DNA of 16,144 nt from an uncultured Odoribacter sp. GTDB taxonomy: Bacteria > Bacteroidota > Bacteroidia > Bacteroidales > Marinifilaceae. Positions 1 to 6,762 of the stretch are shown here, piece after piece (within the stretch, counting starts at the first letter, position 1; every line of letters starts with the position of its first letter). A program made the translations under genes and the position numbers. Location of the stretch: positions 1-16,144 of the forward strand of contig CAKVCR010000030.1 in assembly GCA_934725835.1 (NCBI GenBank), given 5' to 3'. Below the pieces are notes generated by a model. The model did no database searches. It saw nothing but the letters and a program-made list of their open reading frames with translations, and had not been told where the DNA came from.

Positions 1-635
1 ACAGTATGTATAGCAAAAGTCTGGATGCCATACGTTATTTTCCGGAACGACCTATGCCTTATTTGATGGCCGGTGTTAAATTGATGATGGATAATCAGAT
101 TAGTATGGCTTTGCCTTTCTTTGAAAAAGGAGTGACATTATCGGACGAAAATATGGCTATGAAAGCTCAATTTTATGCCAATTTGGGAGAGTGTTACTAT
201 CAGCTTGACAGCGTGGAAAAAGCTTTTAGAATGTATGATGAAACATTGAAGATAAATCCAAATGATGCTTTGGTCTTAAATAATTATGCCTACTATTTAG
301 CTTTGCGAAAGGAAAATCTCAGTAGGGCAGAACAGATGATAGCCCATGCAGTGAAAATGGAGCCTGACAATGCTACTTCTTTGGATACCTATGCCTGGGT
401 GCTTTACGTCAGAGGCAATTATTCACAAGCTAAATTCTATATAAAACTGGCCATTGAGAAATCGAAGGAGGTTTCCGGTGTTTTATATAATCACTATGGT
501 GACATACTTTATATGAACGATGATAAAGAGGGGGCTTTAGACATGTGGAAGAAAGCTTTAGAAGCCGGAATTGATGATAAAGAGGAATTGAAAATATTAA
601 AACAGAAAATTGAAACAGGTGTATTAACTGAATAA
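1..635 (+). CDS. TPR-repeat protein, 5'-truncated by the window edge
   Basis: This is the C-terminal part of a tetratricopeptide-repeat protein. The frame is open to the left edge. The first ATG (6) falls in the middle of a helix-like repeat and has no leader, so the real start is almost certainly upstream. About five 34-residue TPR units are visible, counted from the ATG at 6: roughly 17-50, 52-87, 88-122, 123-157 and 158-189. They show the usual small/large residue pattern and the repeat-closing NP or PDN turns. TPR arrays bind partner proteins; no enzymatic motif is present. It lies 16 nt upstream of a DUF4292 lipoprotein and an EnvC-like protein, a conserved order in Bacteroidota, which suggests an envelope role. 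Whether it has a signal peptide cannot be seen. TPR identity is sure; the function is not. Confidence 0.85.
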   Translation, partial: SMYSKSLDAIRYFPERPMPYLMAGVKLMMDNQISMALPFFEKGVTLSDENMAMKAQFYANLGECYYQLDSVEKAFRMYDETLKINPNDALVLNNYAYYLALRKENLSRAEQMIAHAVKMEPDNATSLDTYAWVLYVRGNYSQAKFYIKLAIEKSKEVSGVLYNHYGDILYMNDDKEGALDMWKKALEAGIDDKEELKILKQKIETGVLTE

Positions 636-651
636 CAGTAGTTTAGATAGT

Positions 652-1518
652 ATGAAAGTTAGATTGTTATTGCTATTGACGATTTGTTTGTCGGTGTTGT
701 CTTGTCGGACCGTGAAACAGATAGTAGTGAAAAAAGAGGTGCCGCTGATTACTGAAAATAAATTATTGAGGAATATCGAAGAGAATGAATTGAAATATAA
801 TACGTTGTTTGCAAAACGTATTGATGCTTCTCTGAATACGGGAAAAAAGAGCAATGATTTCAAGGTATCCATGAAAATACAGCGGGATAGTTTTATTCAG
901 ATTTCTGTGAATGCTCCGCTGGGCATAGAGGTTGCCAGAATCTTACTGACACGAGACAGCGTGAAATTTGTGGATATGCATAACAAGAAATATTTTTTGT
1001 CTGATTACAGTTTTTTTTATGACCGTTTCGAGACAGAGTTGAATTATGACTATATCCAGAATATTTTAACCAATTGTTTTGTGAATTTCAATTTTGAAAC
1101 CAATCCGGAAAAGTCTAAACGGTATAAATTGTCGCGGGTGAATGAAGGATATGAACTTTCAGTGATTCAGGAAAAGGCATTGGGACGGAAAATTAAAAAG
1201 CTGTATAAGAAAAAAAGGAAAAACAAGGACTTTATGCTGATACAGCAGAAGGTAACTGTTGATCCTACTACTTTCAAACCTTTAAGTTTCTTTTTGGAGG
1301 ATATTGAAGAGGGAGCCGGAGTAGGAGTGGAGTATAAAAATTTCAAGGATTTTTCCGGCAGATTATTTCCCGGAAAATTTATATTTGACCTTTTTTCAGA
1401 AGAGAGTAAAACGAGTTTGAAACTCGAGTTTCAAAAAATAGAATTTGATGTACCCGTAAAACCCAACTTTAAAGTATCTCCAAAATATAAACCTTTGATA
1501 CTGTCGGATGAAAAATAG
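652..1518 (+). CDS. DUF4292-type lipoprotein
   Basis: A predicted lipoprotein of 288 aa. The first 17 residues form a lipoprotein signal peptide (MKVR, then a Leu-rich core) ending in V-L-S-C, so Cys18 would be lipidated. The residues after it (RTVKQ) are basic and lack the acidic surface-export signal described for Bacteroidota lipoproteins, so I infer that it stays facing the periplasm. The rest looks like a beta-rich fold with stretches such as 'IQISVNAPLGIEVARILL', which resembles the DUF4292 family of this phylum. From memory, and not certain, that family is thought to be LolA/LolB-like, which would fit lipid or lipoprotein handling. The gene follows the TPR gene by 16 nt. Its stop overlaps the start of the EnvC-like gene by 11 nt, so the three are probably translated as an operon. 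Family call fairly sure; function unknown. Confidence 0.75.
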   Translation: MKVRLLLLLTICLSVLSCRTVKQIVVKKEVPLITENKLLRNIEENELKYNTLFAKRIDASLNTGKKSNDFKVSMKIQRDSFIQISVNAPLGIEVARILLTRDSVKFVDMHNKKYFLSDYSFFYDRFETELNYDYIQNILTNCFVNFNFETNPEKSKRYKLSRVNEGYELSVIQEKALGRKIKKLYKKKRKNKDFMLIQQKVTVDPTTFKPLSFFLEDIEEGAGVGVEYKNFKDFSGRLFPGKFIFDLFSEESKTSLKLEFQKIEFDVPVKPNFKVSPKYKPLILSDEK

Positions 1519-2704
1519 TTTTTTTATATTACTGATTATAGGTGTTTTTTCCCTTAATGAATTGTTTGCGCAGTCTATCAATGACATACGTAGACAAAAA
1601 GATAAGGCGGAGAAAGAAATCATCTATCTGAACAAGTTACTGAAGGAGGCATCCCGTAATAAATCGGCTTCGACAGAAAAAGTGAATATTTTGCAGGCAA
1701 AAATAGTACAAAGTAAAAAGGTGATTAATTCACTGAATGATGAAGTCAATTATCTGCAGGGAAGTATAGCCAAGAACGAGAAGCGTATCACTGAATTGCA
1801 GAAGGAGCGGGAATCTTTGTTGGAAATGTACGCAAAACTGGTATATGGCAGTTGGAAAAAAAGAAATAAGGCAGATAAATTAATGTTTATACTTTCGGCT
1901 TCCGATTTTAATCAGGCATATAATCGTTTTAAATATTTCCAGCAGATACAGGACTATTCTAACAAGCAATTAAAACTGATTCAACAAATAAATGATTCTC
2001 TGAAAATCAAAAACGAAGATTTGAAAATTCTTGTCGGCAAGAAGAATGAAGTGGTCAGGACAATATACGTGAAGAATCAGGAGATGGAATCGGAGCGTAA
2101 AAAAGAGAATCAATATATGTCGGAATTACAACGCAAAGAAAAAAATTTGCGACAAAAATTGGATAAAGAGATAAAAAACCGTCAGCGTCTGGCCAAGGAA
2201 CTTAACCGCCTGATTACTGCCCAAACAAATAAATCATCTGCCGCAAAAGGTGTGCTCACCAAAGAACAAATGCTAATTTCGGATGATTTTGCCAAAAATA
2301 AAGGTCGGCTGCCCTGGCCTGTAGCAGAAGGATTTATTTCAGAAAAATTCGGGGTGAGTTCACATTCAGTACACAAATATCTGAAGATTTCAAATGACGG
2401 AATAGATATTACAACTTCAAAAGATTCTGAAGTACGTGTCGTATTTAAAGGAGTAGTTTTGGATGTATGTTATGTTCCCGGGTTGAATTATACCGTGTTG
2501 GTGCAACATGGCAATTTTTTCACCGTATATCCCAATCTTTTGGATGTAAAAGTGAAACGCAGAGACCGGGTGGAGACAAAGCAAGTTTTGGGACGGATAG
2601 GTTATGACAGTGAAAAGGGCAGTGTACTGAATTTTCAAATTTGGCAAAATGTCGGTAAAGTGCAGCCTATTAAATTAAATCCTGAACTCTGGTTAGCAAA
2701 ATGA
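1508..2704 (+). CDS. EnvC-like murein hydrolase activator (degenerate M23/LytM protein)
   Basis: A periplasmic protein of 398 aa. A type I signal peptide covers about residues 1-21, with probable cleavage after L-F-A-Q. Two long charged coiled coils follow (about 24-110 and 145-242), then a C-terminal LytM/peptidase M23 domain (about 267-398). The zinc-site positions of active M23 enzymes are altered: the first His position is Asn296 in NDGID (Asp300 kept), the His of the Y-x-H-L motif is Asn343 in YPNL, and the final H-F motif is N-F (Asn375). This architecture, coiled coil plus inactive LytM, is that of EnvC, which activates amidases to split septal peptidoglycan. I therefore infer an activator rather than a peptidase. 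It overlaps the DUF4292 gene by 11 nt and sits 7 nt before ybeY. The direct partner amidase is not in the window. Confidence 0.88.
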   Translation: MKNSFFILLIIGVFSLNELFAQSINDIRRQKDKAEKEIIYLNKLLKEASRNKSASTEKVNILQAKIVQSKKVINSLNDEVNYLQGSIAKNEKRITELQKERESLLEMYAKLVYGSWKKRNKADKLMFILSASDFNQAYNRFKYFQQIQDYSNKQLKLIQQINDSLKIKNEDLKILVGKKNEVVRTIYVKNQEMESERKKENQYMSELQRKEKNLRQKLDKEIKNRQRLAKELNRLITAQTNKSSAAKGVLTKEQMLISDDFAKNKGRLPWPVAEGFISEKFGVSSHSVHKYLKISNDGIDITTSKDSEVRVVFKGVVLDVCYVPGLNYTVLVQHGNFFTVYPNLLDVKVKRRDRVETKQVLGRIGYDSEKGSVLNFQIWQNVGKVQPIKLNPELWLAK

Positions 2705-2711
2705 TTAGACT

Positions 2712-3158
2712 ATGAATAATATAAAGATGGAAGAAATTTTATTTTACAAAGAAGGAAATGCGGATTATCCTTCTTTTTTTTCCGATACAATGATTTGTAA
2801 ATGGCTGCACGTTATTGCAGAACATTATCAGCGGCAATTGGGTGCCTTGAATTTTATTTTTTGTGATGATGAATATATATTGTCCGTCAACAGACAATAT
2901 CTGAATCATGATTATTATACGGATGTCATAACATTTGACTATTGTGCGGGAGATGTGCTTTCGGGAGATATTTTTATCAGTCTGGATACCGTTCAATCGA
3001 ATGCCATAGAATTTAATACTACCTATGATAATGAATTTCATCGGGTGGTGTGTCATTCTGTTCTTCATTTAATAGGTTTTAAAGACAAAACAGAACCGGA
3101 TAGTGTGGAAATGCGTCGGAATGAAAATATTTGCTTAGATCTTCTTAAATCGCTGTAA
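2712..3158 (+). CDS. ybeY: YbeY endoribonuclease (rRNA maturation factor)
   Basis: A metal-dependent single-strand endoribonuclease of the UPF0054 family, 148 aa, which acts in 16S rRNA 3'-end maturation and ribosome quality control. The TDVITFDY segment (70-77) matches the conserved T-[DN]-V-[IL]-[TS]-F region. The metal motif reads CHSVLHLIGFKDK: His115 and His119 are present, but the third ligand position, His in E. coli YbeY, is Asp125. I believe this K-D-K version is common in Bacteroidota, so the protein is likely active. Two in-frame starts are possible: ATG 2712, used here, or ATG 2727 (MEEILF), which loses only five residues and may be the true one; no ribosome-binding site decides between them. 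It ends 1 nt before mnmG, consistent with co-transcription. Confidence 0.93.
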   Translation: MNNIKMEEILFYKEGNADYPSFFSDTMICKWLHVIAEHYQRQLGALNFIFCDDEYILSVNRQYLNHDYYTDVITFDYCAGDVLSGDIFISLDTVQSNAIEFNTTYDNEFHRVVCHSVLHLIGFKDKTEPDSVEMRRNENICLDLLKSL

Positions 3159-3159
3159 A

Positions 3160-5043
3160 ATGGAAAGTTTGTTACCGGATTATGATGTTATTGTTGCCGG
3201 AGCCGGTCATGCCGGTTGTGAGGCAGCTTGTGCTGCAGCACGATTAGGTTCTCGTACGTTGTTGGTGACGCTTGATATGAATAAAATTGCACAAATGTCG
3301 TGTAATCCGGCTATCGGCGGTATAGCCAAAGGCCAGATTGTACGGGAAATAGATGCTTTGGGCGGAATGACGGCAATTGTGACCGACCGGAGTTCCATAC
3401 AGTTCAGAATGCTGAATCTTTCAAAAGGACCGGCTATGTGGAGTCCGCGAGCACAATGTGACAGAATGAAATTTTCTGCCAATTGGCGAGATATTCTGGA
3501 ACATACAGAAGGACTTGACATGTGGCAGGATGAAGTGGTGGAAGTGATTGTAGAGAACGGAGAAGCCAAAGGAATACGTACGGCTCTGGGTGCTACTTTC
3601 TACGCATCAAAAGTCATATTGACTAATGGAACGTTTCTCAATGGTCTGATGCATATAGGCAGAGTCAGTTTTGAAGGCGGTAGAATCAGTGAACCGGCTT
3701 CACATGGACTGACTGAACAGTTGGCTTCTTTAGGTTTTGAAACAGGTCGTATGAAAACAGGTACGCCCGTCAGGATAGATGGGAGAAGTGTGGATTTTTC
3801 TAAGTTGACCAAGCAGGAAGGGGATGATGATTTTCACAGATTCTCTTATATCAATTTCGATTACACCAACCAGTTGGCGCAACGACCCTGCTATATGGCA
3901 TACACGAATGAAAAGGTCCACGATGCATTGAGGGAAGGGTTTGAAGATAGTCCTATGTTTAATGGCACGATTCAAAGTGTTGGACCCCGTTATTGCCCCA
4001 GTATAGAAACTAAACTCAATACTTTTGCAGATAAAACCAGTCATCATCTTTTTCTGGAACCGGAAGGGGAAACGACAACTGAATATTATTTGAACGGTTT
4101 CTCTTCTTCTTTGCCCTGGGAGGTACAATTGAAAGGGTTGAGACTTATTGACGGATTTGAAAATGTTCGCATCTATCGTCCAGGTTATGCTATAGAATAC
4201 GATTATTTTCCACCAACACAGCTTTACCATACATTGGAGACCAAGTTGATAAAAAACCTCTATTTTGCGGGTCAGATTAACGGTACGACCGGTTATGAAG
4301 AGGCTGCTGCACAAGGTTTGATGGCAGGTATCAATGCGCATCTTTCACTGCATGGGAACGATGAATTTATTTTAAAACGTGATGAAGCTTATATTGGGGT
4401 ATTAATAGATGATTTGGTGACAAAGGGTGTTGATGAACCGTATCGTATGTTTACTTCACGTGCTGAATACCATATACTCCTGAGGCAAGATGATGCAGAT
4501 GTCAGATTGACAGGTAAAGGTTATCATTTGGGATTAGTTGATTTAAATAGATATAATATATTATTAAATAAAATTAACAAACGAGATATATTAATAGATT
4601 ATATACGTAATTATAGTGTCAAACCGGATGTAATCAACCCTTATCTGGAATCTTTGAATACTGCACCTCTAAGACAGGGATTAAAATTGGTGGATGTATT
4701 GACCCGACCACAAATCACCCTGGCTAATTTAATAGAAGTGTTGACTCCTTTAAAAGAGTTTGTTCAAGAGCATGAAATACGTGCTGAGATTGTCGAAGCA
4801 GCTGAAATATTTATCAAATATTCCGGCTATATTGAAAGGGAACGGATGTTGGCAGATAAATTGACCCGTTTGGAAAATCTTGTTATTTCCGGTAAGTTCA
4901 ATTATGAGGAGCTGACTAACCTCTCTATCGAAGCCAGACAGAAGCTGGCAAAAATACAACCTCGAACCATCGGACAGGCTTCGCGCATTAGTGGAGTGTC
5001 GCCGGCAGATATCAATGTTTTATTGATTTTGATGGGGCGTTAG
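3160..5043 (+). CDS. mnmG: MnmG, tRNA uridine-5-carboxymethylaminomethyl modification enzyme
   Basis: The FAD-dependent subunit (GidA, 627 aa, full length for the family) that with MnmE installs the 5-carboxymethylaminomethyl group on wobble uridine 34 of certain tRNAs, using glycine or ammonium and methylene-tetrahydrofolate. The N-terminal FAD-binding GAGHAG lies at 14-19. The conserved CNPAIGGIAKGQ begins at Cys48. The two GidA signatures are at 275-289 (GPRYCPSIETKLNTF, with the conserved Cys279) and from 370 (AGQINGTTGYEEAAAQG). The C-terminal helical domain that contacts MnmE and tRNA ends with a RISGVSPADI segment. The gene starts 1 nt after ybeY. It is followed after 17 nt by a parS site. 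mnmG lies near oriC and the par genes in many bacteria, so the association may be an echo of that arrangement. The partner mnmE is not in the window. Confidence 0.98.
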   Translation: MESLLPDYDVIVAGAGHAGCEAACAAARLGSRTLLVTLDMNKIAQMSCNPAIGGIAKGQIVREIDALGGMTAIVTDRSSIQFRMLNLSKGPAMWSPRAQCDRMKFSANWRDILEHTEGLDMWQDEVVEVIVENGEAKGIRTALGATFYASKVILTNGTFLNGLMHIGRVSFEGGRISEPASHGLTEQLASLGFETGRMKTGTPVRIDGRSVDFSKLTKQEGDDDFHRFSYINFDYTNQLAQRPCYMAYTNEKVHDALREGFEDSPMFNGTIQSVGPRYCPSIETKLNTFADKTSHHLFLEPEGETTTEYYLNGFSSSLPWEVQLKGLRLIDGFENVRIYRPGYAIEYDYFPPTQLYHTLETKLIKNLYFAGQINGTTGYEEAAAQGLMAGINAHLSLHGNDEFILKRDEAYIGVLIDDLVTKGVDEPYRMFTSRAEYHILLRQDDADVRLTGKGYHLGLVDLNRYNILLNKINKRDILIDYIRNYSVKPDVINPYLESLNTAPLRQGLKLVDVLTRPQITLANLIEVLTPLKEFVQEHEIRAEIVEAAEIFIKYSGYIERERMLADKLTRLENLVISGKFNYEELTNLSIEARQKLAKIQPRTIGQASRISGVSPADINVLLILMGR

Positions 5044-5123
5044 CGAAGAGATATTGTAATTGTTTCACGTGGAACATTCGTATTAATTCGTACAGAAGGT
5101 ATATAAATAAAGGTGTTTTTTCT
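5044..5123. other. mnmG-ade spacer
   Basis: An AT-rich non-coding gap. It holds the parS site (see separate entry) and, just to its right, a 7-bp direct repeat ATTCGTA at 5076-5082 and 5086-5092, spaced one helical turn apart. I see no clear TAnnTTTG promoter box for ade and no terminator hairpin after mnmG, so read-through from the upstream operon is possible. Confidence 0.6.
5061..5076. promoter_or_regulatory. parS: parS centromere site (ParB-binding)
   Basis: The 16-bp sequence TGTTTCACGTGGAACA reads TGTTCCACGTGAAACA on the minus strand. That is a perfect match to the ParB-binding parS consensus TGTTNCACGTGAAACA known from B. subtilis and conserved across phyla. It is palindromic except at one pair (T/G at the fourth position in from each end of the half-sites). 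It lies between genes, 17 nt after the mnmG stop and 47 nt before ade. ParB loads there as a CTPase clamp and spreads, giving the ParA and SMC machinery a handle near the origin. The presence of the site is seen; its use by ParB, and the implied proximity of this segment to oriC, are inferred. Confidence 0.9.
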
Positions 5124-6752
5124 ATGCAAATTGAAGGTAATATAGTCGACATAGATGGGCGGAAAATTTTTCCCGGTGTCGTTTGGGTGGAGGATGGTGT
5201 GATTAAGTCTATCACTGAAAATAGTAATTGCTACAAGAATTTTATTGCTCCGGGATTTGTAGATGCACATGTACATATAGAAAGTTCGATGTTGATTCCA
5301 TCGGAATTTTCTAAATTGGTTGTCCGGAAGGGGAGTGTAGCGGTTGTGACCGATCCTCATGAAATTGCGAATGTGCTGGGGAAAGAGGGTATCAATTTTA
5401 TGGTGGAAGAATCAAAACATGCTTCTATAAAGATTTTTTTTACGATACCTTCGTGTGTGCCGGCAACACCTTTTGATTATTCCGGTGGAAAAATTTCATC
5501 GGATGATGTGGAAGATTTATTTGATTCCGGATTATTTGTGGGTCTGTCGGAGGTGATGAATGTACCGGGTGTATTGACCGGTGATGTTGAATTGTGTCGA
5601 AAAATGGAGAGTGCACGTAAACGAAATTTGGTGATAGACGGGCATGCTCCAGATTTGAGGAAAAATGATTTGATAAAGTATATTGCTGCCGGTATTACGA
5701 CAGATCATGAATGTACGACAGAAGAGGAAGCCTTGGAAAAAATTGCAGGCGGAATGAAAATTTTAATCAGGGAGGGGAGTGCTGCAAAAAATTATGAATC
5801 ATTAAAGGGGTTGATTGCAAAATATCCGGATGATGTAATGTTCTGTACAGATGATTCTCATTCGGATGAATTGATTGAATCCGGACATATTGATAAGATA
5901 GTGAAACGAGCGGTAGCTGATGGATTTGATTTATTTGATGTTTTAAAAGCTGCTTCTTTGAATGCTATCCGTCATTACCATTTGAATGTCGGAACATTGA
6001 AAGTGGGGGATAGGGCAGATTTTACTATTTTTGAAAACTTGAAAGATTTTTCTGTTTTGTCTGTTTATATTGATGGTGTCAAACTATATGACCGAAATGT
6101 GGAGGAGTCTGATTATACGGAAGACATTTGCAAGCGTGTTGTGTTGAATCGCTTTGTAAGGAAAGAAATAGAGAAAAGTGAGATAGAAAAATATGTTTCC
6201 AATCAGGTTGTGTGTATTGATGTGAAGAATGGAGAGATTGTAACAGAAAAGATGAATTACAATGTAGGTACTGTTCCGTTTAATCTGGAATCGGATTTAG
6301 AACATGATATTCTAAAGATAGTATACATCAATCGGTATAAGAATGGCAATCCTCAGGTTGCATATATTCATGGGGTGGGATTGAAACGGGGAGCTTATGC
6401 TACCAGTGTATCCCATGATTCCCATAATCTGATAGCAGTAGGTTGCAGTGATGCAGAAATAGTGGCTGCAGTGAATGCTGTCATTCATGAAAAAGGTGGT
6501 CTGGCAGTAGCGGATGGCAATAGTGAACAGGTAGAGGTTATGCCTTTGCCGATTGCCGGAATTATGAGTTATCAAAAGGGAAATGAAATAGCTGAAAAAT
6601 GGGGTAAGTTGTGTAATCGGTTAGATGAGATGGGTTGTTCTTTGACTTCACCTTTTATGACACTTTCATTTATGGCTTTGATTGTAATCCCGGAATTGAA
6701 AATAGGGGAGAAGGGATTGTTTGAGTACTCCACTTTTAGTTTTATATCATAA
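5124..6752 (+). CDS. ade: Adenine deaminase
   Basis: A metal-dependent amidohydrolase of 542 aa that converts adenine to hypoxanthine and ammonia in purine salvage. The N-terminal strand segment (about 1-40) is followed by the metal-binding H49-V-H51-I-E-S-S motif in APGFVDAHVHIESS. Next come the D-P-H-E box (77-80), GHAPDL (His174), TTDHE (His195) and CTDDSH (Asp243/Asp244, His246), all typical of the Ade family and distinct from eukaryote-like adenosine deaminases. The C-terminal domain (about 340-542) includes the segment with VSHDSHN and the G-G-x-A-V-A-D-G signature. The length matches bacterial Ade proteins. The start at 5124 gives the usual N-terminus (M-x-I-x-G-N-I-V-D). It is 10 nt upstream of uvrC, so the two probably share a transcript, although no functional link is known. 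Confidence 0.96.
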   Translation: MQIEGNIVDIDGRKIFPGVVWVEDGVIKSITENSNCYKNFIAPGFVDAHVHIESSMLIPSEFSKLVVRKGSVAVVTDPHEIANVLGKEGINFMVEESKHASIKIFFTIPSCVPATPFDYSGGKISSDDVEDLFDSGLFVGLSEVMNVPGVLTGDVELCRKMESARKRNLVIDGHAPDLRKNDLIKYIAAGITTDHECTTEEEALEKIAGGMKILIREGSAAKNYESLKGLIAKYPDDVMFCTDDSHSDELIESGHIDKIVKRAVADGFDLFDVLKAASLNAIRHYHLNVGTLKVGDRADFTIFENLKDFSVLSVYIDGVKLYDRNVEESDYTEDICKRVVLNRFVRKEIEKSEIEKYVSNQVVCIDVKNGEIVTEKMNYNVGTVPFNLESDLEHDILKIVYINRYKNGNPQVAYIHGVGLKRGAYATSVSHDSHNLIAVGCSDAEIVAAVNAVIHEKGGLAVADGNSEQVEVMPLPIAGIMSYQKGNEIAEKWGKLCNRLDEMGCSLTSPFMTLSFMALIVIPELKIGEKGLFEYSTFSFIS

Positions 6753-6762
6753 TCTGTGAATT

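Noticed and set aside
3730..4341. 203-codon minus-strand ORF
   Set aside because: It is antisense to the highly conserved body of mnmG and has no recognisable domain.
4457..4462. CACGTG core inside mnmG as a possible parS
   Set aside because: The flanks differ from the consensus on both sides, and the codons encode the conserved T-S-R-A-E segment of MnmG.
5012..5360. Minus-strand ORFs crossing the mnmG-ade spacer, one with MFHVKQ
   Set aside because: The MFHVKQ string is simply the parS site read in that frame; the ORFs overlap mnmG or ade and have no family resemblance.
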